Assembly (NCBI GenBank): GCA_963843755.1
Contig: CAWJLS010000002.1
Location: forward strand, 186,001-250,000
Reading direction: 5' to 3'
Length of the DNA stretch: 64,000 nt
From: CAWJLS01 sp963843755
GTDB lineage: Bacteria; Acidobacteriota; Thermoanaerobaculia; Multivoradales; DATKCC01
In this document: positions 54,902 to 63,420 of the stretch, piece by piece
How the letters are laid out: the number at the start of each line of letters is the position of its first letter
Position numbering within the stretch: position 1 is the first letter of the stretch
Program-made: the position numbers and the translations under genes
The notes under the pieces: model-generated
What the model was told of the DNA's origin: nothing
What the model saw: only the letters and a program-made list of their open reading frames with translations
The model's database searches: none

Positions 54902-55819
54902 ATGTATGACGAGCGCGAACACCTGTCACACCAGTTCGGTGGTGCTTGGACGGATCGCAAGCTGCAGGTCCTGGAGAGCTACCTCCAGGCATACACGACG
55001 GCTCTCAAAGACAAGCCGAGCCGGGACCGACCGTTCCGGAAGGCCTTCGTCGATGCGTTCGCGGGGACCGGCTACCGGGAGATCCGTCGGGCCGAGGACG
55101 ATTCGGACCAACAGTCGCTGGAGTTCCCCGACCTGGCAGGTGAGGAGCCCCAGCAACTCCTCGACGGTTCCGCGAGAATTGCGCTCAGGACGGAGCCGTC
55201 CTTCGACACGTACATCTTCATCGAGCAGAGCGCGGCGCGGTGCGCTGAGCTCGAAGGTCTGAAGGAAGACTTCCCGCGCCGCGCTGACCGGATCAAGATT
55301 CGACAGGGCGATGCCAATGCCGAGATTCGGGCGCTGTGCCGCCGGAACTGGTCATCCCATCGTGCCGTGCTCTTCTTGGACCCGTACGGCATGCAAGTCG
55401 AATGGCAGACCATCGAAGCGGTCGCGGGAACCGAGGCCATTGACCTTTGGTTGCTGTTCCCGCTCGGAATCGGCGTGAATCGGCTGTTGACCAGGTCAGG
55501 CGACATTCCGCCCAGTTGGCGTCGTCGCCTGGACCTGCTGCTGGGGACGACGGACTGGTACGATGAGTTCTACCGAGTCGAGACAGAGCCAACGCTCTTC
55601 GGCGATGAGCAGCAGGTCATCAAGGCCAGGATGGAGACCGTGGGGCACTACTTCAACGAGCGGCTGAAGACGGTCTTCGCAGGCGTGGTCGATCAGCCCG
55701 GCATCCTCCGAAACTCGGCCAACAGCCCCCTCTATTTGTTCTGCTTCGCTGCCGGGAACCCGAGGGGCGCCCGAATCGCCGTGAAGATCGCGAAACACCT
55801 CCTCAAGGAGCTTCGGTGA
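54902..55819 (+). CDS. tcmP: Three-Cys-motif partner protein TcmP
   Basis: A 305-residue protein. It has the family pattern KLQVLESYLQAYTTALKD, AFVDAFAGTGYREI (a methyltransferase-like glycine loop), YIFIEQSAARCAELE, LFLDPYGMQVEWQTIEAVA and DLWLLFPLGIGVNRLL. TcmP proteins are encoded next to three-Cys-motif radical SAM-like proteins, as here. The function of the pair is not known. The stop overlaps the next gene. Confidence 0.88.
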   Translation: MYDEREHLSHQFGGAWTDRKLQVLESYLQAYTTALKDKPSRDRPFRKAFVDAFAGTGYREIRRAEDDSDQQSLEFPDLAGEEPQQLLDGSARIALRTEPSFDTYIFIEQSAARCAELEGLKEDFPRRADRIKIRQGDANAEIRALCRRNWSSHRAVLFLDPYGMQVEWQTIEAVAGTEAIDLWLLFPLGIGVNRLLTRSGDIPPSWRRRLDLLLGTTDWYDEFYRVETEPTLFGDEQQVIKARMETVGHYFNERLKTVFAGVVDQPGILRNSANSPLYLFCFAAGNPRGARIAVKIAKHLLKELR

Positions 55820-56556
55820 TGGCGCAAGGCTCCGGGATCGAGTGGACCGAGTCGACCTGGAATCCGGTCACCGGGTGCACGAAGGTGAGCCCCGGCTGCA
55901 AGCACTGCTATGCAAAGCGGATGGCGGAGCGGCTCCGGGCGATGGGGCAGGCGAACTACGCGAACGGGTTCGAGCTGACGCTCCAGCCCCACATGCTGGA
56001 GCTCCCCCTCCGGTGGAAGAAGCCGCAGACGGTCTTCGTCAACTCGATGAGCGACCTCTTCCACGACCGCGTGCCGATCGAGTACATCGAGCAGGTGTTC
56101 GACGTCATGGGGCGGGCCGACTGGCACCGGTTCCAGGTCCTCACCAAGCGGGCCGAGCGCCTGGCACGCCTGGCGCCGGAGCTTGACTGGGCCGAGAACA
56201 TCTGGATGGGGGTGAGTGTCGAGACGGACCGCTACCGCCATCGGATCGACGCTCTTCGGGCGACCCCAGCGCGGGTCAAGTTTCTGTCGCTCGAGCCGTT
56301 GCTAGGGCCGCTCCATGATCTCGATCTCGAGGGAGTCGACTGGGTGATCGTCGGCGGGGAGTCGGGACCGAAGGCGCGGCCGATGGATGCCGCGTGGGTG
56401 ACGGACCTCCGAGATCAGTGCCGGAGGGCCGGGGTGCCGTTCTTCTTCAAGCAATGGGGCGGGAGGAACAAGAAGAAGGCCGGCCGCCTTCTCCAGGGGC
56501 GGACCTGGAGCCAGATGCCCGTGAGCGACGCAACCTGTGGGGCAGCTCCGGCCTGA
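55819..56556 (+). CDS. Three-Cys-motif (phage Gp37/Gp68, DUF5131) protein
   Basis: A 245-residue putative radical SAM-like protein. The cysteines are C20, C27 and C30 in NPVTGCTKVSPGCKHCYAKR. Other family elements are FVNSMSDLFHDRVP, WHRFQVLTKRAERL, WMGVSVET, FLSLEPLLGPL, WVIVGGESGPKARPM and FFFKQWGG. It is coupled to tcmP (AAGGAG at 55805-55810; GTG 55816 is the alternative start). The pair is common on mobile elements. Confidence 0.92.
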   Translation: MAQGSGIEWTESTWNPVTGCTKVSPGCKHCYAKRMAERLRAMGQANYANGFELTLQPHMLELPLRWKKPQTVFVNSMSDLFHDRVPIEYIEQVFDVMGRADWHRFQVLTKRAERLARLAPELDWAENIWMGVSVETDRYRHRIDALRATPARVKFLSLEPLLGPLHDLDLEGVDWVIVGGESGPKARPMDAAWVTDLRDQCRRAGVPFFFKQWGGRNKKKAGRLLQGRTWSQMPVSDATCGAAPA

Positions 56557-56589
56557 GGCGGACGCGGCCGGTCTGGGGGGCAGGCGGAC

Positions 56590-56618
56590 GTGAACCAGGT
56601 GTCCGTGAACCAGGTGTC
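56590..56618. repeat. Two tandem 15-bp units after the DUF5131 gene
   Basis: GTGAACCAGGTGTCC is followed by GTGAACCAGGTGTC. Non-coding. Confidence 0.8.
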
Positions 56619-56763
56619 AGGTAAGTAGAGACCCCGCGCCAACTCTTGAGGACCGCTTCCTCTCGCGTGTTCTTGCGTGAAGCATCTTCTTTGATACTCC
56701 TCCTCCCTTGCTCCACCGACACGCTGGGCACGGCTCCGGCCCGAGCCCGAAAGGAGGACCGTC

Positions 56764-57120
56764 ATGTTTCGACCCATCTCCCCGGCCGCCTCGCCCCCTC
56801 GTTCCGTTCCCGTCTACAGCCTCGCGATCGTCTCGGTGCTGGTAGCGCTTCTCCTGCCGTCCGCGGTCTCTGCTGCCAAGCTCCTGGTCAACGTGCTCAA
56901 GGCCTGCCCCGATTGCCGCTTGCCGGCCGCGCCGGCCTGCACGTCGGTCAAGGAGCACTGGGACCGGGCGGCGACCTGGACGCCGGAGGAGACGGTGCGT
57001 ATCCACGCTGTCAGTATTCCGGAGCAGGCCGAGATCGCCCTCTACACCGATATCGAGGTCAGCACTGCGCCTCGTCCCCGGCTTCGTGGGTCTCGGCGGA
57101 CCGTGCGATCTGTTCCATGA
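56764..57120 (+). CDS. Small exported protein, C-terminus uncertain
   Basis: A 118-residue protein with a strong ribosome site AAAGGAGG. The signal peptide includes VYSLAIVSVLVALLLPSAVS. The mature start KLLVNVLKACPDCRLPAAPA has two close cysteines. The last 20 residues lie opposite the convergent membrane gene and look like a read-through tail. Family unknown. Confidence 0.55.
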   Translation: MFRPISPAASPPRSVPVYSLAIVSVLVALLLPSAVSAAKLLVNVLKACPDCRLPAAPACTSVKEHWDRAATWTPEETVRIHAVSIPEQAEIALYTDIEVSTAPRPRLRGSRRTVRSVP

Positions 57121-57565
57121 GGGATCGATTTTGAAGCACGTAGGCGGTCTCGTTCTCGCCCGGATCGAGCTTGCTCCGAGGAACTCCCTTCTCCGGCCAG
57201 ACCGCCTCACAGAGCAAGTAGGAGAGCGAGAGTGCCGTGAAGGTCGCCGCCACCGAGCACAGGGTCAAGAGAGCGGTCTCGACCGGCTGCGGGAGATGGA
57301 ACGCTCTGAAGAGAAACGGGAAGAGGATCAACCCTCCGCGTGCGAGGTTCAACGCGACGGCCAGAAAGATCGGCACCAGGAAGAGGATGATGCCCGCGAT
57401 GCCCAGGACCTGACCGGTGGTGTACTGGCCGGTGTTGGCGTCGGCGCCCTGACCGGCTTCGTCGGCCCTCGCAGCTCGGGCCCGACGGCGCTTGATCACC
57501 CAGACGACGGTGAGGATGACTGCGGAGCTCAGGCTGATGAGCCCTGTTGCTTGATGACTCTCCAT
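57059..57565 (-). CDS. Hypothetical membrane protein, three helices
   Basis: A 168-residue protein. Helices are GLISLSSAVILTVVWVI, VLGIAGIILFLVPIFLAVAL and ALLTLCSVAATFTALSLSYL, with a charged linker between the first two. I chose ATG 57565; TTG 57604 is an alternative. Family unknown. It overlaps the convergent exported gene by 62 bp. Confidence 0.6.
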   Translation of the reverse strand: MESHQATGLISLSSAVILTVVWVIKRRRARAARADEAGQGADANTGQYTTGQVLGIAGIILFLVPIFLAVALNLARGGLILFPFLFRAFHLPQPVETALLTLCSVAATFTALSLSYLLCEAVWPEKGVPRSKLDPGENETAYVLQNRSLMEQIARSAETHEAGDEAQC

Positions 57566-57651
57566 CGGTTTTCGGGTCTTCGGTAGCGACTCCGGCAGGT
57601 CCAACGTACTAGGTCACCGGAGGTCGCCTGTCGAGGCGCCTCAGCTCATGG

Positions 57652-58071
57652 TCACTCCGAAGCGCCGCCCCTGTAGCCGAGAACCTCGAGGCCGTCGATC
57701 CGGCGGAAGTGCTCCTCGTTGGCGGTGACGATCGGGAGCTGGAACCGGAGACTCGACGCACCGATCCAGAGGTCGTTGGTGCGGATGAGCAGGTCCCTTC
57801 CGCGCAGGTCGCGGACGAGCCCGGCGTAGATCAGGGCGGTCCTCTCGTCCACGGGGAGGGGCGTGTGCTGCTGCCGCACGATCCGGACGGTGGGGTGTTC
57901 GATGCTGGGGAAGCCCTCCGCGAGCTCGCCCAGGGCCACGGTGGAGAGGAACAGCTCGGCGTCCGGGGACCGCGCGAGGAAGCGATGGGCCGGTCCGTCT
58001 TCCTGGCCTCTGGACCGCTCCCGCTGGAGGTCGATGAGGAACGAAGTGTCGAGGCTCAGTCGGAGTGCCAC
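57652..58071 (-). CDS. vapC: PIN-domain toxin (VapC)
   Basis: A 139-residue toxin from GTG 58071, inside the antitoxin gene end (16-bp overlap). Acidic residues are in LSLDTSFLIDLQRE, TVALGELAEGFPS, RTNDLWIGASSLR and IVTANEEHFRRI. The family core is complete. Confidence 0.9.
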   Translation of the reverse strand: MALRLSLDTSFLIDLQRERSRGQEDGPAHRFLARSPDAELFLSTVALGELAEGFPSIEHPTVRIVRQQHTPLPVDERTALIYAGLVRDLRGRDLLIRTNDLWIGASSLRFQLPIVTANEEHFRRIDGLEVLGYRGGASE

Positions 58072-58301
58072 GGGTCCTCCGGCGGCGCGTCGGAGCGCTG
58101 GGCCTCGTCCAGCCGGTCGAGGACGGCCGGAGCCAGCAGGGGGGCTTCTTCGAGGGCGCTCAAGAGTCCGGCCGCCGTCTTGCGCTCGTCCCGCCACCGG
58201 GCACGCTTGATCACCCGCGAGAAGGACTCGTCGGGCGTGAGCCTCGCGCGGCGCAACCGCTCATACGCTTCGAGGTCGACGGAGATGGTCTTGGTCGCCA
58301 T
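58056..58301 (-). CDS. vapB: VapB-type antitoxin
   Basis: An 81-residue protein from ATG 58301. TKTISVDLEAYERLRRARLT, PDESFSRVIKRARWRDER is the VapB (DUF217-like) pattern. The toxin gene overlaps its 3' end. A remnant of a related antitoxin lies at about 54700-54750. Confidence 0.88.
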   Translation of the reverse strand: MATKTISVDLEAYERLRRARLTPDESFSRVIKRARWRDERKTAAGLLSALEEAPLLAPAVLDRLDEAQRSDAPPEDPWHSD

Positions 58302-58387
58302 GGTCTGTGTATGCGTGCATGGATCTGTGCAGTCAAGCACGGCGCCGCCAAGGCCATGGCACCCAGCCCCGCGTTCGCTGACCTCGA

Positions 58388-58416
58388 TTGACCCGAGATT
58401 CCTTTGATACTAAACT
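58388..58416 (+). promoter_or_regulatory. Predicted promoter of the RiPP operon
   Basis: TTGACC (58388-58393), 17 bp, TAAACT (58411-58416), about 100 bp before the first small peptide gene. Confidence 0.55.
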
Positions 58417-58516
58417 GCCTGACAATGTCACGAAAGCTATCGCGTTCCCGTGAGATCGCGGCCGTTCCGATACGACGGGAGGCCCTGCTCGGATCGCCTA
58501 CGGAAAGGAGCACTTG

Positions 58517-58681
58517 ATGGCAGAACGCAGTGATACGGATGCGCTTACCGACTACGAGCGCCACCAGATCCTGGCGATGATCCACGCCGAGATCAGCCAA
58601 CGGTTCGACGACTCGGTGCACACGGTCGGGGACCTCAAGAACCTCGCGATCGACAAGCTGTTGACGATCGAGAGGGGCTGA
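58517..58681 (+). CDS. Candidate RiPP precursor or leader-binding peptide 1
   Basis: A 54-residue peptide from ATG 58517, preceded by AAAGGAG (58504-58510). It starts MAERSDTDALTDYERHQILA and ends NLAIDKLLTIERG. It has an acidic helical N-terminal part like a leader peptide, and an Arg close to the C-terminus. The ending DKLLTIER resembles EKLLYIR of the next peptide. No tail of repeated core residues is seen, so the role is uncertain. Confidence 0.55.
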   Translation: MAERSDTDALTDYERHQILAMIHAEISQRFDDSVHTVGDLKNLAIDKLLTIERG

Positions 58682-58774
58682 AGCCTCTCGCCGAGTCCGC
58701 GGGCGTTGGCCCGACCCGGTGAGCCCCGAAGGAAGACGAACCCTACCAACCTGCACGACACAAGGAGAGACGGC

Positions 58775-58903
58775 ATGAGCCAGAAGAAGACCCAGGTCCG
58801 CATTCTCGAGAAGATCCGCCAAGAGGTGAAGCAGAGCTTCGAGCAGCAGAGCCGGAGGGAGGAGGACAACCCCGCGCCGGAGAAGCTGCTCTACATCCGT
58901 TAA
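58775..58903 (+). CDS. Candidate RiPP precursor peptide 2
   Basis: A 42-residue peptide from ATG 58775 with AAGGAG (58762-58767). It starts MSQKKTQVRILEKIRQEVKQ and ends NPAPEKLLYIR. The N-terminal 25 residues look like a helical leader. The C-terminal PAPEKLLYIR holds Tyr, Asp/Glu-type and Arg residues that fit cyclisation, hydroxylation and Arg-to-ornithine change. It lies 77 bp before the first modifying enzyme. Confidence 0.65.
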   Translation: MSQKKTQVRILEKIRQEVKQSFEQQSRREEDNPAPEKLLYIR

Positions 58904-58979
58904 CCCCTCGACGGAAGGGCCTCCCGTCGCACCGGAAGAGCCACGACACGCGAACCCAGTCCGAGCCGAGGTGAGCACG

Positions 58980-60197
58980 ATGTTCCGCGATGTCTTCGAA
59001 GGCATGTCCCACCCGTACGCCGCGCTCGAGGCGGAGGTGCTCGACGCCATTGCCGGCGAGCACGCCGCCCAGGTGGTCGCCTCCTTCACCGACCGCTTCT
59101 CCGTCCCGCTCGCCGAAGCGGGCGGAGGGCTCGCCTCCTATCTGGAGGGTTGGTCTGCCCACGAACCGAGGCTGGGCGACGTCTGGAACACCGCCTTCGG
59201 CGCCGCCGAGAACCTGGCGCGTGGCACGTCCGCCTCCGCGGGCGCCGTCCGCCGGCACGCGGTCGAGCTCGCTCTCGCCATGCAGGAGGCCGGTCGCGCT
59301 GGCGGCCTGCGTGTCGATCTCGACGCCGCCGTGCCGCTGCGCTTCGGCCGCTGGTGCCTTCCGCCTGCTACGCGGGTGGCGGTGGACGGCGACGGCGAGC
59401 GCGTTCGGATCGACTTCGACGGCGGCCTGAACGGCTCCTGCGCCGTCTTCGCCCGCGACGGCGAAGGCGCCTGGGCGCTCGAAGACGGCGCCGCCACGCC
59501 GCTGGCCCGGACGCCGGTGCGCGAGCGTGCACTCCACTTCCTGCCGCCGGCCCTGGCCGACGAGGACCGCGGGGAGGAGCTGGCCTACGAGGTGGTGCCG
59601 GCGGACGAACGCGTCGTCTCCGCCTGGGCCGCGGCGCTCGAGCTGATCGGGCGCGCCGAGCCGCGCTACCTCGGGTGGATCGATCGCGGCATCCGCGACA
59701 TCGTTCCGCTCGACGTGCCGGGCGGCAAGATGGTCAGCGGCAGCCGCACCCGCCGCTGGGGGGAGGTCTTCATGACCGCCGTCCTCGAGCCGCTCCAGCT
59801 CTGCGAGATGCTGGTCCACGAGGTGAGCCACCAGCACTACTTCCTCGGCCTGATGGTCAGCCCGGTTCACGACGGCTCGGACGAGACCCTCTACTACTCG
59901 CCGCTCAAGCGCCGCGGCCGGCCGATCGACAAGATCTTGCTCGGCTACCACGCCTTCGCCAACGTGGTGCTCTTCTACCGCGCCTGCCGCGCTCGGGGCA
60001 TCGAGACCCACGTCGAGGAGGCGAAGATCCTTCCCGAGCTCGCCGAGCTCGAGGCGCCGCTACGCGAGACCCGGGCGCTCACCGAGCTGGGCCGAGCGAT
60101 CTGGGAGCCGCTGGCCGAACGCCTCGAAGCGACCCGCGACGCGGCGCCGCCCACACCCGGCCCGTCCGTCGCGGCCGCTCCCGCCGGCACGCTCTGA
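58980..60197 (+). CDS. HExxH-type peptide beta-hydroxylase
   Basis: A 405-residue enzyme of the HEXXH-motif (TIGR04267-like) family, reported to be 2-oxoglutarate and iron dependent hydroxylases of RiPP peptides. The motif HEVSH is at residues 280-284 in EMLVHEVSHQHYF. Before it lies PGGKMVSGSRTRRWGEVFM, and after it DETLYYSPLKRRGRPIDKI and HAFANVVLFYRACR, typical of the group. ATG 58980 follows GAGGTGAG. The stop overlaps the radical SAM start (TGATG), so the two are coupled. Confidence 0.85.
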   Translation: MFRDVFEGMSHPYAALEAEVLDAIAGEHAAQVVASFTDRFSVPLAEAGGGLASYLEGWSAHEPRLGDVWNTAFGAAENLARGTSASAGAVRRHAVELALAMQEAGRAGGLRVDLDAAVPLRFGRWCLPPATRVAVDGDGERVRIDFDGGLNGSCAVFARDGEGAWALEDGAATPLARTPVRERALHFLPPALADEDRGEELAYEVVPADERVVSAWAAALELIGRAEPRYLGWIDRGIRDIVPLDVPGGKMVSGSRTRRWGEVFMTAVLEPLQLCEMLVHEVSHQHYFLGLMVSPVHDGSDETLYYSPLKRRGRPIDKILLGYHAFANVVLFYRACRARGIETHVEEAKILPELAELEAPLRETRALTELGRAIWEPLAERLEATRDAAPPTPGPSVAAAPAGTL

Positions 60198-61360
60198 TGG
60201 GTATCGCCGCCGTCGTCCTCAAGATCGCTTCGCGCTGCAACCTCAACTGCAGCTACTGCTACATGTACAACCACGAGGACCAGAGCTGGCGCCACCAGCC
60301 GAAGGTTCTCGCGGACGACGTCTTGGACGCCACGCTGGCGGCGATGCGCGCTGAGTGTGAGCGCCGCGGGACGCGCCACCGGATGACGCTCGCCCTCCAC
60401 GGAGGGGAGCCGACGCTGGTCGGCACCCGGCGCTTCGCGGAGATCGCCGAACGGGCGCGCGCCGCCCTCGGCGACCGTCTCGCGGCGCTCACCGTGCAGA
60501 CGAACGCGGTGCTGCTGACCCCGGAGTGGATCGACACCTTCCGAGCCCACGGCGTGCGGGTGAGCGTGAGCCTGGACGGGCCGCCGGAGATCCACGACGC
60601 GGCGCGCGTCGACCACCGCGGGCGAGGCAGCTACGCGCGCACGGTCGCCGGGCTCGACCTGCTGATCGACGGCGGGCTCGACCCGAAGGTGCTCTCGGTC
60701 GTCCACCCCGGCCGCTCGGGTGCCGCCGCCTACCGCCACCTGCGCGCGCTCGGCATCACGCGGATCGACTTCCTGCTACCGGACGTCACCCACGACAGCA
60801 AGGCGCGCCTCTACCCGCAGGCGGGGCCTCCCACCAGCTCGAGCGGGCCGACCGGAACCGGTCCCACCCCGGTGGCGGACTTCCTGGTCGGCGCCTTCGA
60901 CGCCTGGATGGACGAGGACGACCCGGCGGTCGAGGTGCGGGTGTTCGCCGATCTGCTGCGCAGCATGCTCGGCGACGCTCCCGGCTCCGATGCTTTCGGC
61001 AACCCGCTGATGAGCTACCTGGTGGTCGACACCGACGGCTCGATCGAGGCGATGGATGCGCTGCGCGTCTGCCGGGAGGGCATCGTCGCCAGCGGGCTCA
61101 ACGTCCTCACGCACGGCTTCGACGCGCTCGAGGAGGGGATGCCGCTCGTCCACCGCGCGGTCCACGAGGGCTTCCCGCTGGCCGAGACCTGCCGGCGCTG
61201 CCCGGAGCGCGGCGTGTGCGCCGGGGGCCACCTGCCGCACCGCTGGTCCGCCGCGCGTGGCTTCGACAACCCCTCGGCCTGGTGCGCGGACATCCGGGTG
61301 TTGCTCGCCCACATGCGCGCGCGCACCGGCATCGCCGAGCCGCTCTCCGAGGCGGTCTGA
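60197..61360 (+). CDS. Radical SAM/SPASM peptide maturase
   Basis: A 387-residue enzyme. The SAM [4Fe-4S] motif is C14-x3-C18-x2-C21 (CNLNCSYCYMYNHED). LALHGGEPTLVG and VSVSLDGPPEIHD follow. The C-terminal SPASM part has CRRCPERGVCAGGHLPHR and a final AWCADIRVLL. It resembles FxsB/cyclophane-forming maturases, which join an aromatic side chain to another residue. It is coupled to the hydroxylase gene. Confidence 0.92.
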   Translation: MGIAAVVLKIASRCNLNCSYCYMYNHEDQSWRHQPKVLADDVLDATLAAMRAECERRGTRHRMTLALHGGEPTLVGTRRFAEIAERARAALGDRLAALTVQTNAVLLTPEWIDTFRAHGVRVSVSLDGPPEIHDAARVDHRGRGSYARTVAGLDLLIDGGLDPKVLSVVHPGRSGAAAYRHLRALGITRIDFLLPDVTHDSKARLYPQAGPPTSSSGPTGTGPTPVADFLVGAFDAWMDEDDPAVEVRVFADLLRSMLGDAPGSDAFGNPLMSYLVVDTDGSIEAMDALRVCREGIVASGLNVLTHGFDALEEGMPLVHRAVHEGFPLAETCRRCPERGVCAGGHLPHRWSAARGFDNPSAWCADIRVLLAHMRARTGIAEPLSEAV

Positions 61361-61375
61361 GGGAGGCTGCCCGGC

Positions 61376-62389
61376 ATGCGTCCGTACCGCTTCACCGTCC
61401 CGCGGGCACGTCTTCCTGGTGGCGAGGCACCGCGCACCGCGCTGCTCGCGCGCACGTTCCAACGCCGCTTCGCGACGGCGCGGCGGTGCGCCGCCGGCTG
61501 GGAGGTTACTCTGCGCGCCCCCACCTCGGCCGCCAGCTTCGTCGATCCGAGGCTCGCCGAGGGCCTGGCCTGGTGGGGTGACGGCGTCACCGCCGCGACG
61601 CTCCCGCTCGCCGTGCGTCTCGACGCCGGGTTCCAGCTCGCCCTCGACGACTGCTGGACGCTCTTCGCCTGGAGCTGCCGCGGTGACGCCGGGCCGGTCG
61701 ACGTGCTTCACCTCGACAGCCACGCCGACCTCGGAAGCCCGCGCCTCGGCCGTGCCGAGGGCGCCGGTCCCGGCGCCGGCTGGCGCGACCTGGTGACCGG
61801 CGAGCCGGTAGGTCTCGCCGCGCCCGAGTCGATCGCCGCGGCGATCGCCAGCGGGGCCATCGGCATCGGCAGCTTCTTCGCTCTCTTCCTCGCCGCGGCG
61901 CCCGCGACGCGCCTGGTGCACCTGGCTCCGGCCGGGCGGCTGCCACGGCCGGCCGGGGACTACCGCTGGCGGGTCGATGCCGCCGCGGACGACGGCGTGT
62001 TCGCGGGCGCCCTCCGGCCGCGGGTCGCGATCGAGCCGGCGAGCGATCGGGAGCAGGCCAACCTGCTCGTCCACCACGATCTCGCCGCCGCCCTGCCGCG
62101 GCTCGGATCGCGCCCCCTCTACCTCCACCTCGACATGGACTACTTCAACGACCGCTACGACCACCATCCCGACTGGGCGCGGCGGGACCACCACGACCCT
62201 CCGCCGGCCGCGGCGCTCGCCGCCGTCGACGCGCTGTTCGCCCGCCTCGCGGCGCACCCGGCCGGAGCGCGGGTGGTCGACGTCACGGTCGCGCTCTCGC
62301 CCGGCTTCTTCCCGGCCGAGCTCTGGGCCCCGGCGCTCGAGCGGGTGCGCGCCGGCGTCGCGCGCCTCGGGATCGCGGAGGCGGCGTGA
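61376..62389 (+). CDS. UPF0489-type peptide arginase
   Basis: A 337-residue enzyme. Metal-binding motifs are H112-L-D114-S-H116-A-D118 and, later, H251-L-D253-M-D255-YF. These match the arginase-like UPF0489 family, whose RiPP members change peptide Arg into ornithine. A central Ala/Gly-rich part (SIAAAIASGAIGIGSFFALF) and a C-terminal VDVTVALSPGFFPAELW segment fit the fold. It starts 15 bp after the radical SAM gene and overlaps the glycosyltransferase gene (GTGA). Confidence 0.8.
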   Translation: MRPYRFTVPRARLPGGEAPRTALLARTFQRRFATARRCAAGWEVTLRAPTSAASFVDPRLAEGLAWWGDGVTAATLPLAVRLDAGFQLALDDCWTLFAWSCRGDAGPVDVLHLDSHADLGSPRLGRAEGAGPGAGWRDLVTGEPVGLAAPESIAAAIASGAIGIGSFFALFLAAAPATRLVHLAPAGRLPRPAGDYRWRVDAAADDGVFAGALRPRVAIEPASDREQANLLVHHDLAAALPRLGSRPLYLHLDMDYFNDRYDHHPDWARRDHHDPPPAAALAAVDALFARLAAHPAGARVVDVTVALSPGFFPAELWAPALERVRAGVARLGIAEAA

Positions 62390-63420
62390 GGGCGCGGCCG
62401 GACCGGGGCGGGGCGCGGCGGCCGGCGGCGATCTTCTCGAACGGCCTCGGCGACCACCTGCTCAACCTCCCGGCGGTCCGCGCGCTCGCCCACCTCTTCC
62501 CGCACCGCCTCGCCCTGCTCTGCCAGCCCGGCGCGGGGGAGACCTTCTTCCACGGACTGCCCCTGCGCGCCGTGGTCGAGACGCCGATGGCGGTCGAGGC
62601 GCGGGGCAAGCGCTTCGACCCGGAGGCCGCCGCCCGCGCTCTCGGTCCGACCGACCTGCTGCTGTCGCTCAACCCGTGGCACAGCGCGTCGGTCGACCGC
62701 CTGCTCGAGCTCCTGTCTCCGTCCCGCTCGATCGGCTTCCACCCCGGCTTCACCGAGGTGCTCGAGCGCGACTTCACGAAGCACTCCGCCGAGCTCGCCT
62801 TCGATGTCCCGCGCCGTGTCGCGCCGCACCTCGCCCTCGACGACTTCGCCGCCCCGCCGAGCTTTCCGCCGTCGGCCCACGCGGCGGCGGAGGCGGCTTG
62901 GCGCTCGCTTCCGCCCGGCGAGCGCACCCTGGTCGTCCACGCCGACAGCGACGAGCCGCGCAAGGGGTGGCCGGCCGCCGCCTTTCGCGAGGTGCTGCAC
63001 GCGGCGCTGGAGCGCGACCCCGGGATGCGCGCCGTCGTGGTCGGGCTCAGCGACCTCGGCCTCGCCTCCGGCCGCCACGGCGCGCGGGTGGCGCTCCGGC
63101 TCGGCCTACCGGTGAGCGTCTCCGCGCTGCTGGTCGCCCGCTCGGACCTCTTCCTCGGCGTCGACTCGTGCTTCCTCCACGCCGCCGACCTTTTCCGCGT
63201 TCCCGGTGTGGCGCTTTTCGGCCCCACCGCCCCTCACGAGTGGGGCTTCCGCTTCGGCCCCGGCCGTGAGCTCGTCGGGCGCGGCGGCGACCTCGCGACG
63301 ATTCCGCCGGCGGCCGTCGTCGAAACCCTCGGAGAGCTGCTCGGCCCCCCGTCCCGGCCGGCGCCGCGCAGACCCCTGCTCGAACCCCCCATCACCCGGA
63401 CCGGAGGGATCGCCTGGTGA
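62386..63420 (+). CDS. Family 9 (heptosyltransferase-like) glycosyltransferase
   Basis: A 344-residue protein from GTG 62386. The start AIFSNGLGDHLLNLPAVRAL is the GT9 pattern. The C-terminal sugar-nucleotide part has VHADSDEPRKGWPAAAF, LLVARSDLFLGVDSCFLHAA and GVALFGPTAPHEW. In this place it could glycosylate the peptide. A classic LPS role is less likely given the context. Confidence 0.8.
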   Translation: MRARPDRGGARRPAAIFSNGLGDHLLNLPAVRALAHLFPHRLALLCQPGAGETFFHGLPLRAVVETPMAVEARGKRFDPEAAARALGPTDLLLSLNPWHSASVDRLLELLSPSRSIGFHPGFTEVLERDFTKHSAELAFDVPRRVAPHLALDDFAAPPSFPPSAHAAAEAAWRSLPPGERTLVVHADSDEPRKGWPAAAFREVLHAALERDPGMRAVVVGLSDLGLASGRHGARVALRLGLPVSVSALLVARSDLFLGVDSCFLHAADLFRVPGVALFGPTAPHEWGFRFGPGRELVGRGGDLATIPPAAVVETLGELLGPPSRPAPRRPLLEPPITRTGGIAW

